From Trichobilharzia szidati (taxonomy: Eukaryota; Platyhelminthes; Trematoda; Strigeidida; Schistosomatidae): a stretch of 64,000 nucleotides of DNA. The stretch lies in contig OX235273.1 of the NCBI GenBank assembly GCA_944472155.2, positions 106,042,582 to 106,106,581 on the forward strand. The letters run 5' to 3'. The stretch's first letter is position 1; each line of letters begins with the position of its first letter. Positions 9,318-20,165 of the stretch are shown piece by piece. Position numbers and translations under genes: made by a program. The notes beneath the pieces are model-generated. The model worked only from the letters and a program-made list of their open reading frames with translations. It searched no databases and had not been told where the DNA came from.

Positions 9318-10243
9318 CTAACTACCAGTGGATTGCGTCCGCACCACTGACCTTTAATGGCCCACGTGAGTTGAAGTTTCTATTTCGCTTGATTTGAGTC
9401 AGATGCCTGCTGTAACGCAGTCGCGTTTGCTGATGATTCTAATATTTCTCAGGAACATGTTTTGCCAGGTCCCATGTGTCCTTAACCCAGATTTTGTATA
9501 TTTGTAATCACTTTGTTTTAGAACAGCCTGTGAGAAGTGTAACTGCTGAAACTCAAAATAGTCTCGTATTAGCAGTTCAGTGGTATCAGCACTGTAGGGG
9601 TATCGCATCCTGGAAAATGGAGAGGCTTACTTCCTTATTCAGAGGAGAAGGTGTCGTCATACATGTAGATGAAACTGTCTTATTAAAGAAAAAATACAGC
9701 CGTGGTCGAGGACGAACGAATAATTTTTCGGCGTTTGGTTTATATTATACCTCTCTACGGAAAGGATTCGTCGAGAGGATAGCAGATAGAAAATCAAGTA
9801 CTTTAATACCTATAGTTACTCAACTGGTGAAACAAGGATCCATAATACACACAGATGACTGGAAAGGTTATAACTCCTTGGATATCTTCACCACAGAGTC
9901 AACCATTCTAATGATTTTTTAAATTCTCTTACAGGGACCTATACCAATTCTATCCGAAGCTTTTGGGGAAGGCTAAAAAACAGGATTAAAGCTATTCACG
10001 GATCACAAAGCGGTGTCATTTATAGTCATTTAGATGGATATATGTATAGGATGTGGTGCAACTTTTGCATTGATACTCCTAAGCTAAACTGGGCGACGTT
10101 TTTATCACATGTGAGAGAAAGGTATCCTCTGTAACACTTTTACACAGCTTTTATGCATTTTTTCGTAAATATATGTAATCTATACACAAAAATGCCTCCT
10201 TCGTGTGATTGGTGCGTTCAAGGTCATTCACTTTGGTAGTTAG
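9318..10243 (+). mobile_element. Merlin/IS1595-type DNA transposon relic
   Basis: Contains the DDE transposase described separately. Possible terminal inverted repeats are CTAACTACCA at 9,318-9,327 and TGGTAGTTAG at 10,234-10,243, with weaker complementarity just inside. No clear 8-9 bp flanking duplication is visible, so the exact ends are tentative. The coding match is much stronger than the ends. Confidence 0.55.
9476..10134 (+). pseudogene. Merlin (IS1595/ISXO2-like) DDE transposase, frameshifted
   Basis: The first frame (9,476-9,920) contains HVDETVLLKKKYSRGRG with the first catalytic Asp/Glu context, then FGLYYTS, IPIV and HTDDWKGYNSL with the second catalytic Asp. Near 9,885-9,895 the frame shifts and continues as HRVNHSNDFLNS, YTNSIRSFWGRLKNRIKAIHG, SHLDGYMYR and WATFLSHVRERYPL, stopping at 10,134. 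This is the usual ISXO2-like order: DE, DxW, NHS, ESFW-like, then the C-terminal YMYRMW. The family cuts and pastes DNA. One frameshift and an absent N-terminal zinc-binding part make it inactive. Merlin elements are known from schistosomes. Confidence 0.85.
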
Positions 10244-10860
10244 TTACCTAGATAAATTAAACTGGAAGTTAGTCATTTGTCTTCCATATTCTACAAAATG
10301 GCGTACCGACCAGCATGTTCTCAGCTATAAATCAGTTGATAAAGATTACCCCGCCCACACTATAAGGAAAGTAAATGTTGTTAAAAATTGACAGCAGTAC
10401 GCCATACTGACTACTTACCAGCCTGTTAGCTACCAGTTAACCACATATCCTAGGATTAGTAATGTTGGTAAAAGGCTCAATAAGAATGATGAATAAAAAG
10501 AACGAAAAACCCCTACACATAAAATAGTATCTATACGACATCGAGATCACAGATCTTTGCATAGAATAACTACATTTAATAAAAGGAGATAAGGCGATGT
10601 AAATGTGGGTACAAATCGATAATTAATTTAGTTCCCAGTATAATACCATCGTTTAGTAGAATACGCCGGGTGAAATATCAGCTAAGGATATACGTATGCT
10701 GTATGACTGAATTGCAGAAGTGACACAGTGATAGACTAGAAAAATATTAAACCTATGATGAATGTGAATAGTTCACGTCAGTTTCAGTTCTATTTTGAAT
10801 AAAACCCGTCTACCTGCTTCATGTAAAATCTTATGAAGCAAGATAAATGTTAAAAATGTA
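10244..10860. other. No gene recognised
   Basis: AT-rich DNA with short frames only. Confidence 0.35.
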
Positions 10861-10864
10861 TACA

Positions 10865-11465
10865 TAAACTGATAAGCGGTATTTGGCCATTGAAAGTGAA
10901 TGATATGAAAAGACTAGCTGTCTTTGTTCACAAATCTTTGCATTCTATCTTCCATGTTAAGCGGTATAATATGGTGAGTAATATGGAGGTTAAGCATCGA
11001 GTGTTAGGTAAGGAGGGAAAGTCAATCGATGAGGCTGTGAAACTGCATCGATTCAGATGGCTAGGACACGCGTTGCGTATGCTCAGTCACCGCCCTCCTT
11101 GACATGAGATTACGTTGGAAAAGAGTTAAGAGTGGTAAAACCAAAGCCCAGCGTCAGTCGATGAAGTATGTATGGAGGTGTAGACTTCCTGTTTGGGGTC
11201 CTCAGGATGATAGAGATCAACTTGTAGACACTACTGGTGACATGACTCAAATAAGTTCTCAATGGCGTAGATGCATTCACTCTTTGCGATATCTCGTAAC
11301 CACTAGACCGTCATGTTTTCCCATTTTACCATTCTTTTTCCCGTACATTTGTGCTTATTACAGTTCTTTAGGAACCCTTTTTTCTACCTTTCTGTGCAAC
11401 ATGGAGTGTGGCCACTTGAACTAGTGCACTTCTCTGCTACGTTCAGTGTTGAAACTCAGTCGGTC
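10865..11465 (+). pseudogene. LINE-W (RTE-like) C-terminal coding end and 3' tail
   Basis: A frame at 10,890-11,102 carries KLHRFRWLGHALRMLSHRPP. After a stop, 11,104-11,424 carries TKAQRQSMKYVWRCRLPVWGP, then SSQWRRCIHSLRY. These are the signature blocks of the region after the reverse transcriptase in a second RTE-like LINE. A tail with ACATGGAGTGTGGCCACTTG follows. Other pieces are at 16.9, 26.3, 33.7, 39.4, 41.0 and 45.9 kb. 5'-truncated and with an internal stop. Confidence 0.75.
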
Positions 11466-11754
11466 ACGTAGGTTGCACTTATTATCTCAGTATTTTTGTT
11501 ACCTAAGCTTCTTCTGTTTTAGAAAAACTCATGAGCAAGTTAGCATGCAATAAAATACATGTCAAAAATGCATTTTTCTCTTCAGAAATGTGTCATTTTT
11601 CGGAAAATTTTAAAATTAAGAGTAAGGTATAATGTTTTGGTAAGTTGGAACTTCAAGAAACATTTGGCCACTCATTAGTATACTAGTAACACGTATATGT
11701 ATACACAAAAGTTCCAAAAGGATCACACAGTCAATAAACAAAATCAGATTCAGA

Positions 11755-12080
11755 TCGCCCCAAATTCTAGTGGGAAGCTGTTTTCAGTGGGATCCAGCAA
11801 GTTGTACATTAAGGACAGATAAACACCGATGACATTTGTTGGCAGTCGCGATATATGCATCGTGAAATGGCAGAAGTTAGGATTCATAAACCACTGGATT
11901 CTGTCTTAGGGGTTGAGTGGTCAACAAGTACGCCTTGTAACCTGAAGGTCCTGGTCCGATCCCTATTGGTGGGGTCATTGCTGCCTATTGCTTAAGAGTC
12001 CCAGACAGGGACGAAACAGCTATCCAGTCCCCTCTTGTTTTCAGTAGTTTAGTCAAATCCCTGTAAACAAACACTTGAAA
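11755..12080 (+). mobile_element. Family B SINE, nearly full length
   Basis: 5' domain, head (TTGAGTGGTCAACAAG, GGTCCGATCCC) and hammerhead-like tail. The module reads CTATTG, CTTAAGA (G5 mutated), GTCCC, GGGAC, GAAA, CAGCTA, TC, CAGTCC. It ends with the usual AAATCCCTGTAAAC then ACTTGAAAA. Confidence 0.75.
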
Positions 12081-12308
12081 ATTTCCTTAATGTCAACTTC
12101 TATTAAACTGATGGTGTCAACAAGCAGTTTTCTTGAAAGATTTCCTACCACCAAAAGAAGTTATTCAAATGGGTTAATCGCTTGAAGTCTATTCCAGCAC
12201 TTTTATAGTCGACTACTGTTCCTACTACATAACATCCTTTGAAATATGCGCGTAACCTAATGAAGTTCAAATACAAACTGCTTTACACAGTAGTCGTTTA
12301 CAAATAAT

Positions 12309-12486
12309 ATGGAGAAAACTTCAAGTGGAAAAGTTCCTGTTTTGTTAGCAGACATCATATTGATAGGGGGTATTTTGTTAGGATCTCCAAATTGTGTGAA
12401 TTATTATATGTACAAAGGACACCAAATTTATTACGATTTTCAGAAGTGGTTACAAGCAAACAATCAATCCATCTCTCATTCCTTTG
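12309..12486 (+). CDS. Candidate host-gene first exon, unknown protein
   Basis: ATG at 12,309 opens a 59-codon frame that ends at a good splice donor (TTTG then GTAAGT at 12,487, phase 1). The encoded segment begins MEKTSSGKVPVLLADIIL, runs through a hydrophobic stretch (IILIGGILLG) that could be a membrane span or signal anchor, then NYYMYKGHQIYYDFQKW. It overlaps none of the repeat families recognised here. I do not recognise the protein. No convincing next exon with a matching phase was found, so it may splice across a long intron beyond this window, or be chance. Confidence 0.4.
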
Positions 12487-12492
12487 GTAAGT

Positions 12493-13062
12493 ACATTTTG
12501 ATCTCAATTATACTGATTAATCATCCATGTTAGTGATTTCAGCATACTGAGTGGACTTCACTCTTATGAACTATAAACATTCTTGAGTTGCTGTGTGAAC
12601 CTACTAAACTATGTGTGACCATACGTGCATTTAAATTGGTAGATATAGTGGGATGTACCATCATTTTTCGTATGTTCTAACGGCCACACATACAAAAGAA
12701 GGACTCATCGATCTTTGCAAGTAAGGGCCTCAGAATATATTTCTAAATGGTTTCAGAAGCAAATGTAATCCCTTGAACCCATTAATTGTGAGAACAGACA
12801 ATCTAGCTCTTCTATTAAGAAACACGATATAAAGACAGCATAAAATTAATGTTTACACCTCTTTTAAATCTATCTATAAAACGTGTTTAGGCGTATCCTA
12901 AAGTTTGTGGAGGCTCTAGCAGTTCGGAGGTTTAAACCACCTTCATGTGTTTAAAACAATTGGGCACCACATTAAACCTTCTTTGGTAAACTCTGTTTCG
13001 ACACCAGGGTGAATGTATCATCTTGGCGGTATAAGACGTTTATTTATTTGCTTATTATTATT
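12493..13062. other. No gene recognised
   Basis: Would be intronic if the 12.3 kb exon is real. No repeat family identified. Confidence 0.3.
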
Positions 13063-13256
13063 GTGCGTCGGTGGCACAGTGGCTAGGACGCTCGCCGACC
13101 AAGCACATCATCCGGGGTTTGATCCCCTTCAGACAAACACCTGATATCAATGGTCGGCCTGCAAAATTTGGGCTACAGATATCACATGCTGGAAATTTCA
13201 TACTTGCACCGAAAATACGGTGTGGAATCAAGCTATTTTCAAAATAAATTTAATAA
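13063..13256 (+). mobile_element. SINE-E copy 1
   Basis: Head TGCGTCGGTGGCACAGTGG, then CGCTCGCCGACCAAGCACAT and box-B-like GGGGTTTGATCCCC. Body: CTGATATCAATGGTCGGCC, GGGCTACAGATATCACATG and GGTGTGGAATCAAGCTAT. The head is almost the SINE-C head, but the body and tail differ. Confidence 0.75.
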
Positions 13257-13507
13257 AAATTATTATCTCTGCATAGCGAAATTATGTACACCTAATCTTC
13301 AAATCACCCTTTGCACAGATTTTCCGTGTTTTGCTACTTCTGGCCTTTATATTGCGTTTCTTCGTGTTCCTTTCACGTCTTCCATGTATGTCTGCAACAC
13401 TGTATCATTTGCTTTCTCTGACGTCGAATCTATCTCCCTGCTATTTGATGTCTTATGCCAATGAACGTCTCTTTATATACTACTGATAAATCTTATCAGT
13501 AGCACAT
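13257..13507. other. Spacer between two SINE-E copies
   Basis: No feature recognised. Confidence 0.35.
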
Positions 13508-13700
13508 GCCACATGTCGGTAGCACAGCGGTTAGGACTCTCGCCGACCATGCACATGGTCCGAGGTTCTATCCCCCACCGACGCACACCTGATATCTATG
13601 GTCGGCCTGCTAAATATGGGCTACCGATATCACATACTGAAAATTTCATACTTATACAGAAATACTGTGTGGAATCAAGCTATAATAAAAATTTTTAAAA
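13508..13700 (+). mobile_element. SINE-E copy 2
   Basis: Same head and body as copy 1 (TGTCGGTAGCACAGCGG, CTGATATCTATGGTCGGCC, GGGCTACCGATATCACATA). It ends in an A/T-rich tail after GGAATCAAGCTATAATAAA. Confidence 0.75.
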
Positions 13701-13792
13701 AGTATTACCTCCCTTCTTTGGTTAGTGGATCCCCATTGTAGTGTATGTTATTGTCATTCTTTTATGACTCTTTTGAAATTTCAGATAGTGAT

Positions 13793-13846
13793 CTAGAGCT
13801 GATGAGAACTTATGAAATAGAATGATGATGTCATTTTACAATACAA
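13793..13846 (+). ncRNA. Hammerhead ribozyme, PLE type, solo copy
   Basis: Core CTGATGA (13,799-13,805), then GAACTTAT and GAAA, then a nine-pair stem III (TAGAATGAT with the GTCATTTTA arm). The cleavage-site dinucleotide is changed (AC in place of TH) and stem I is weak, so activity is doubtful. Downstream TACAAATTTGGTCTCTCTTG parallels sequence beyond the 62.0 kb PLE hammerhead, so this is a solo terminal fragment of the same PLE family. Confidence 0.65.
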
Positions 13847-14004
13847 ATTTGGTCTCTCTTGATTTATCGAAAAAGTGAGTAATAAACATGGAATTAGATT
13901 TGTAGGATTCAGTCAATGTCACAGATTACTTTTTAACAAGCGACAGGATTTTATTAGTCCCTTTAACATCTTAGTCAGTACTTATTTATTGATCTTCAAA
14001 TGTT

Positions 14005-14510
14005 ACTTTGTAGGGATTTAACGGGTTTCAAGTTTGCCGACGGATTGATATCAGTTAGAGAACCATTGAAAACCAGGGAGACTTAGACATCTATTTTGTC
14101 CCACTATGAGGCCCTTCAGCAGCACTCATCTATAACCCTACAGCCTTGGATCGAACTGAGAGCCTTCAGGTTACAAGGTAAGGTCACTTCCCATTCAGCC
14201 AATTGGGCAGAAGTCCAGTGGTCGGCTCATTTTGCAATTTTAAGCACCACCGCTAACCAATGTCATGGTCCATGGTCAAGCTTGAAACCAATTAAAGCCT
14301 TACAAACTGAAACTAGAAAACTAATCTGACGCTCACCAATAAATGTTTAGCTACAAGATGAATTTGTCTGACATTGTCTGAGGGTGACGCTAAAAATCAC
14401 CAAATGGTAGAAGTCAGAATCCCTGGGTTGGATTTTTAGATTCCATCCCAGTGGTTGAGTGGTCAACAAACTCCCCTGCTAATCTGAAAGTCTGATCTTT
14501 GAAAAACACT
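14005..14510. mobile_element. Family B inverted pair
   Basis: Minus-strand tail, hammerhead relic and head (about 14,005-14,255) are followed by plus-strand tail, 5' domain and head (about 14,256-14,500). The order on the plus side (tail, then 5' domain and head) again crosses a unit boundary. A direct repeat TGATCTT lies near each end, but I could not define a clean target-site duplication. Confidence 0.6.
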
Positions 14511-15350
14511 TATGAAAAAAGAGAGGCAATCAACCTAAATCAAGGGAAATATAAACGAAAACACTATCTATATCATAGAGAATAATTTCCCAACGGAAAA
14601 AGTAAGGAAAAATACTACAACACTACGGAAATGTCATCCTTCATAATTAGTACTAAATGACTGGCGTCACAGACAGAAATTAGAAGGAAAAAAACTGTGG
14701 CACTCAAAAAAAAACAAAGGAGAAAAGAAAAATCAAGCAAAAATAGGAAGTTGGAAAAGTACACCAGAAAATAAATTTTAATAACCTATCGTTTGTCTTT
14801 CTTCTACCCCTTCCACTCGTCTTGTCTACACTTACTTAGAATGTAAGTATGCAGTGCTTAAGAAATCTGTGTTGAAAGTAATTACTACAATGCGAATTGT
14901 TAAATTCCACAACAAGACTTGGTGTACACCCTGCCTATCCTTCATAGTCGACTTTAGCCTATTTGTAAGTCTCCTCAGTTCTATCATTTTCTGTCCCTTC
15001 CCCTCCCCTCTTCATTCTCCTGTTTTTCACAGAAAATAAATTATGAAATGCTAGTGTTGTTGTTGCTCTTGTTGAAACGAAATAATTCTTAAAAAAAAGA
15101 GCCTTTAAAAATTATGACAGGATGATTAATGGGTACACAGAGTAATTTTATATTTCTGCCTCATTAAATTCGGCAATAGGGAGTATATATTTATATATAT
15201 GTTGCACACAGCAGTAACTCTTACATGACCACATAAATCATAACACTATAGACTAACTATTCTTTTTGCCGTATTCGATTAACTTTAATTGTTTTACAAA
15301 TTGTACGAATTTGTTACACCCATCATAAAAGAAATTTATTTTAATATATT
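14511..15350. other. No gene recognised
   Basis: A-rich then T/C-rich DNA. A 61-residue frame at 14,854 has no domain or splice evidence. (TA)n near 15,185. Confidence 0.4.
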
Positions 15351-15354
15351 TAAG

Positions 15355-15465
15355 CGTTGAAGTTTCTGTGGCACTTTGGTTAAGTTTTGGGGGTGGAGTC
15401 GCTAGCACCATGCCCCAACCCTCCCTCTTTACCTGGGCTTGGGAGTGGCTAGAAAACTAGCGAGC
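15355..15465 (-). mobile_element. SINE-C fragment
   Basis: TTGAAGTTTCTGTGGCA, GCTAGCACCATGCCCCAACC and CTCTTTACCTGGGCTT match the reversed SINE-C body. It is truncated directly against the LINE-R piece that follows. Confidence 0.6.
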
Positions 15466-15477
15466 TAGTAATCTAGG

Positions 15478-15695
15478 CGTCAGGCCCTCGAGTGGAACCC
15501 GAAAGGGAAGTGGCGAGTGGGACGTCCGAAGGTGACATGGAGGAGATCGTGTGAAGAGGAGTTGAAACAGTGTGGACTAACATGGATGCGGGTGAAAAGT
15601 ACAGCAGAAGACAGAAGAAAGTGGAGACGTGTAGTTGAAGCCCCATGTTCCACTAGGAACCCAAAGGAACAATAATAATAATAAAATTAGATGTT
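15478..15695 (+). pseudogene. LINE-R 3' end, in-frame subfamily
   Basis: Encodes the last part of the RTE-like polyprotein (LEWNPKGKWRVGRPK type), then the 3' tail GAAGCCCCATGTTCCACTAG and (AAT)n. Unlike four other copies it reads CGTCAGGCCCTCGAGTGG, without the AGTG insertion, so this part stays in frame. Confidence 0.75.
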
Positions 15696-15717
15696 TATTA
15701 CTATAATTTGAAAAGAA

Positions 15718-16508
15718 GACTTATAAGCGAAAACCGACAAACTGGTCGAAGAAGCAGCAATGACAGGACTCCAGGTGAACATAGACAAGACGGAGGTTAT
15801 GAAAATAACCAACCAGCCAACAACAACAACAGTAACATCCAGCGCCAATCACCATCAACGGGAGGGATTTGAAAGAGGTTACTTCATTCACTTATCTAGG
15901 GAGCATTGTCTCAACTACAGGAGGAACGGACGAGGATGTAAAATCGAGAATCGGGAAGGCGAGAAACACATTCATCAACCTGAAACCAATCTGGAAATCT
16001 TCGTCACTCAGCCTGCATCAACAACAAAATTCGGATTTCCAATATGCAAACGTCAAGTCAGTTCTTCTATACGGATCAGAAACTTGGCGGGTCACAAAGA
16101 ATATTTCCAACAGCCTGTTGCAGACCTTTATCAACAGCTGTCTTCGTTCCATACTGAAGATCAGATGGCCGGAAAGAATCACCAACAAGAAACTATGGGA
16201 ACGAATAAAACAAGAACCAATCACCCAAAAACTCTGCAAGAGAAAGTGGAGGTGGATTGGACACTCGTTGAGGAGGCCGCTGGATGACATCACACGTCAG
16301 GCCAGTGCTCGAGTGGAACCCGAAAGGGAAGCGGCGAGTGGAACGTCCAAGGGTGACATGGAGGAGATTGTGTGAAGAGGAGCTGAAACAGTATGGACTA
16401 ACATGGATGCAAGTGAAAAGTACAGCAGAAGACAGAAACAAGTGAAGACGTGCAGTTGAAGCCCTATGTTCCACTAGGAACCCAAAGGAACAATAATAAT
16501 AATAATTT
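15718..16508 (+). pseudogene. LINE-R, C-terminal third and 3' tail
   Basis: Starts at the VEEAAMTGLQVNIDKTEVMK block, shifts frame at an (AAC)n run, then KEVTSFTYLGSIVSTTGGT, SVLLYGSETW, LRSILKIRWPERI and KRKWRWIGHSLRRP. It shifts again at GGCCAGTGCTCGAGTGG and ends with the GAAGCCCTATGTTCCACTAG tail and (AAT)n. These are the standard post-RT blocks of RTE/SR2-like LINEs. The endonuclease and RT catalytic domains are absent (5'-truncated). Confidence 0.85.
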
Positions 16509-16919
16509 GAAAAAGGCTTTAAGCGAGACATTAAGGTGAAAAGTCCAGGAAAAATATACTTTGAAAGCTACTGGTTCTCTTTTGAAGCACTTCAGAGTGG
16601 TGTTATTCTTCTTTGCAAAAACGCTCAAAACTAGAATTGACTGATAAAACACACACGAGACTGATGTAAGTACCAGACAGGTATTCATTCATCAGGTTAC
16701 TTACTGAATAATAAATATTGTCGATTGTATGGACAATATAAAACTATTTAGAATGAAATTTCACTGAGTAATATTCTTATTCAGCAGTGTGATGAAACTC
16801 TAGTTGATCCGTTTAGATAGCTGAATGCCTCTTTTTTAACTTTGCTGCTTCATTCCTTTGCTCTTCAAGTGGAACATATGACTTCAAGCTTGAGTTTTGA
16901 AGCTTTAGTTAATAGTGAC

Positions 16920-17335
16920 TGACTGACTGGTTTCAACGTAGAACTACTTTGCACAGATGTGCAGAAGTTCGAGTCGCCACACTTCACTTATCACACAAAG
17001 TAAGAGAAGAAAGTAAAAAGAACTGCAAAACAGAAACAGTAAACAGAGATATGAGGCAAAAAGAATAGTAATATCGAAGAACAACATAGTTTCATAGGAA
17101 GTTATAAGCCACAAGGAGTGGATGCATCTGTAATAGCCATTGTGAACGAGGGTTTTGAGCCATATTACTAATTGTCTCCAGCTGTCATTGGTTTTTGCCG
17201 CCCCGAGGACCCCAACCAACCAGTCTACACCTCCCAACGTGGCTGGCTTAAACTAACTGTTGTGGATTTCATTGACTGATGAAGTCATGTTTTGGTTTGA
17301 CCGCCACTGGCTCTTTTCCAACCTGTCAGATAACA
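16920..17335 (-). pseudogene. LINE-W 3' end
   Basis: On the minus strand: TTGGGAGGTGTAGACTGG, GGTCCTCGGGGCGGCAAAAA, AATGGCTATTACAGATGCAT, then the tail ACTTCTGCACATCTGTGC. The order matches 33.7-34.1 kb. Frames are broken. Confidence 0.7.
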
Positions 17336-17473
17336 TTGCCCACCAGTTAATAGTAGTGTAGTTTATCCAGACCAGGGTTGTTAGCCTCACTCTTACCTTA
17401 CCTTCCCTATATTCCAGACTTAATATCCAGCGAACTAAACAGGCTGCAAGTTGCATCGGTAGCGATGACCTGA

Positions 17474-17477
<4 letters not shown>

Positions 17478-17520
<43 letters not shown>
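17478..17520. repeat. (AT)n dinucleotide run
   Basis: About 40 bp of AT/TA repeats. Confidence 0.9.
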
Positions 17521-17522
<2 letters not shown>

Positions 17523-17694
17523 ACATAGTTTTTAAGAAGTTATATCCGGTGAGGGAGTTGAATCATAGGCGTGAATGCATAAAATAATAATAATAATAGT
17601 GGTATGAAATGCAATTAAAATGTTTACGATATCATAATCATAGTTAAATGTCAAGTGGCAAAACAATTAATGTCAAATATAGAATAATTCATAG

Positions 17695-17992
17695 GATGTC
17701 ATATCCAATCAAAGTATCCATTACATTCATTCTGAAGGTCAATAGCGAGCTCAAATAACCCAGTGGTAACGTCTCTGACTGCGGCACTGGGTGACACGGG
17801 TTCAAATCTCAGAGGAGACATGAGTTCCTTAGACGTTACAGATATACCCGGCTGACAAGCGCTAACAAACACGAGAACTAAGTCAGGAGGGGCTTCCAGA
17901 CGATCGCTTGCAACTATTGAACATCGATTCAGAGTACATCGCGATGGTGAGCTGACAGAATTCATTCTACATCAAACCAAGGACTAGAAGTA
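17695..17992 (+). mobile_element. Family F SINE, near full length
   Basis: Starts ATCCAATCAAAGTATCC, then head (CAAATAACCCAGTGGTAACG, CGGGTTCAAATCTCAG) and hammerhead-like tail (CTGACAAGCGCTAACAAACAC then GAGAAC, decayed). Body through TGGTGAGCTGACAGAATTCA and CCAAGGACTAGAAG, ending near TAGTGTCCAAG. The 5' start resembles the 3' end (TGTCCAATCAAA), as expected of a unit cut from a tandem. Confidence 0.7.
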
Positions 17993-18119
17993 TAATTTTG
18001 GTTGCTGCCTAGTGTCCAAGTATACATTTTTCATACTGTAGCTTGGTTTGATGGTGGCGAACAATGGGATCCTGAAGCCCGGAAATCACAATAAATAGAA
18101 CATTTGACCGATTGCATAT

Positions 18120-18535
18120 CTACGCAAGGTTTACCCACGGATTGATGTCAGCTAGAGAGCCACTGAAAACTACCAAGGGGTACTGGACAGCTGTTTCGTC
18201 CTATTTTGAGATTCATCAGTAGTACCTACCCATCGGGGTTCGAATCCAGGACCCTACGTTTAAAAGGCAAGCTTGTAGACTCGATCAAAAAGGGTTCATG
18301 AATTCTAACTTCTACCAATTCGTGATTTTAGCTCGACTACCAGCCAGTGTCACTGGAGAGTATTTGTCTTTCAACTCTCATGGGTACATACTGTTGAAGA
18401 GTCCAAAATTGGGATCCACCAACAACTGTCCACTACTCCCTGATGGTTTTATCAACAGTTCTCCAACTGACATCAATCCATGATCAAACTGGAAACAAAT
18501 CAAATCCCTACAAGCCAACTCTTGAAAAACAAAAA
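18120..18535. mobile_element. Family B inverted pair
   Basis: Minus-strand tail, ribozyme module, head and 5' domain (18,120-18,370) face a plus-strand ribozyme tail (18,372-18,535; core TTGAAGA with C3 changed to T). It ends in CAAGCCAACTCTTGAAAAAC, the canonical B 3' end. The flanking duplication is not clear. Confidence 0.65.
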
Positions 18536-18539
18536 TAAT

Positions 18540-18695
18540 TTCTTTATTTAATTGAATTTTAGATTTTCCCGTCGATTGATTGGACCGAAGTTCTCGGTCT
18601 CAGGGGAATGCAGGCACATCCAGATGACGAGTCCCAAACAGGACGAAATGCGCATCCTGGATTCCACTGCTAGTCACCATACACCAATTAAATTC
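18540..18695 (+). mobile_element. Smα-like SINE (family A) with well-folded hammerhead
   Basis: The ribozyme segment 18,612-18,665 has stem I ATCCAG/CTGGAT, then A at core position 3, TGACGA, stem II GTCC/GGAC with loop CAAACA, GAAA, palindromic TGCGCA, and TC before the predicted cleavage at 18,656/18,657. All is preserved except C3. The tRNA head is truncated. The flank CACTGCTAGTCACCAT is shared with other A copies. Confidence 0.8.
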
Positions 18696-20090
18696 TAATT
18701 TATTTATTTATTTTAATTTTTCTTTTAACACAGTACTAGTACATAATGCGGACTGATTGACGAGAGCAATAGGATAGGAGTCATATCAATCAATAGTGCT
18801 TATTAGTTAGCCAAATCAGAGTGATGTAAACACTGTATAGCTATTAGACTAGTTTGGCGTCAAGCTCATCAACGATGAAGCCTGTTTCACTCAGATCAGA
18901 CATCCAAATTATGTTTTTAGTTGACTATTTTTGGCGAACTGGTGATGCGTGAAATCGAATTCCCATTTTTAAAGTCGACGCACGATAATAATGATAATAA
19001 CAATAATAACAGTAGTAATAACAACAGTGTATTGAGTTATATTATTAATGAAAGGTCTGTACTCATCTCTCCTACCATTCTCTTTCTATTATAAAAAAGA
19101 TAGAAGGAAAGAAAGACAGGCGAAAAACAAGGCGTGGGGGTGGGGTTGGGAATAATTTCCTTTTCTGAGAATTTTTCTGAAATGATTATGAAATAAGCCA
19201 AGTTGCTTTGCATAGCATCATTCTATTATCATTATTGTTATTATTACAATTATTAGTAGTAGTATAGCGCGTGCTGTGCTATTATGCTCGGCTTTATTTA
19301 GCTATTATATAACTAACAATAGAACCCTAAGCGTGTATACACAGCATGCCTATCGAAACATGCACAGCCAGGCTGTAATGTCCCCTCTCTCTCACATGCA
19401 CTAACACACGAAGGTATACAAGCATTTACTAACAGAAGGATGACGGAAAGCAGAATAATAATAATATATAAAAACAATAATAATGATATATAATAACCCA
19501 TAAATCACATTATTATTATTATTACTATTATAATTATAGTAATGACTAAAGGAGAGGATAAAGACAAAATGGGGACAATTTCAATCTGATAATTAAAGGT
19601 TTCACAATGTGAATAAGTTTGTTTTATATAATAATAATAATTATTATAATTATTATTATTATACATTCTATTCTGTTCTATTCTTTCCCATTCTATACTA
19701 CTTACTCTATTATGATAACAACAATAGTCATTGAGAAGTAATAACAGTTTAACTTGAAAAATTTATTTTTTTTATTCTAAAACATACATATTGAACAAAA
19801 TCATGATAATAATTATCATATACCTTGTTATATAGATGAAAATTAAAAGGCGTAGAGAAAGTTAACCATTTGGAATTAGTGTGTGCCTGCGGGTATATGG
19901 GTGGAAGTATGTGCGCCGATGTATGAAGGCATAGCGTTTTGACTTACACAATTGACTTCCATACTGGGTAACTGGGACGTGTATAAAACTATATATATAT
20001 ACTACTGATTGGCAGAGATAAGTAGTTGTTTTTGCTAGCCAGTCAGTCAGTCAGCCAGTTATATCGAAGTAATCTAAACACCAAGACTGC
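18696..20090. other. Microsatellite-rich gene-free DNA
   Basis: Several (AAT)n and (ATT)n runs (about 18,985, 19,215, 19,460, 19,515, 19,630). 18,845-18,905 resembles 20,100-20,165 (AGCTCATCAACGATGAAGCC versus AGTTCATCAACGGTGTACCC), a short shared repeat of unknown class. Confidence 0.45.
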
Positions 20091-20165
20091 CATTTCGCTG
20101 TTTCCGTGTCGAGTTCATCAACGGTGTACCCAGCTTGACTTACCTCAGACAGTCAAACGAGTTTA

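Noticed and set aside
13063..13700. CRISPR-like or satellite array from two similar blocks
   Set aside because: Two SINE-E insertions with different spacers, not a regular array.
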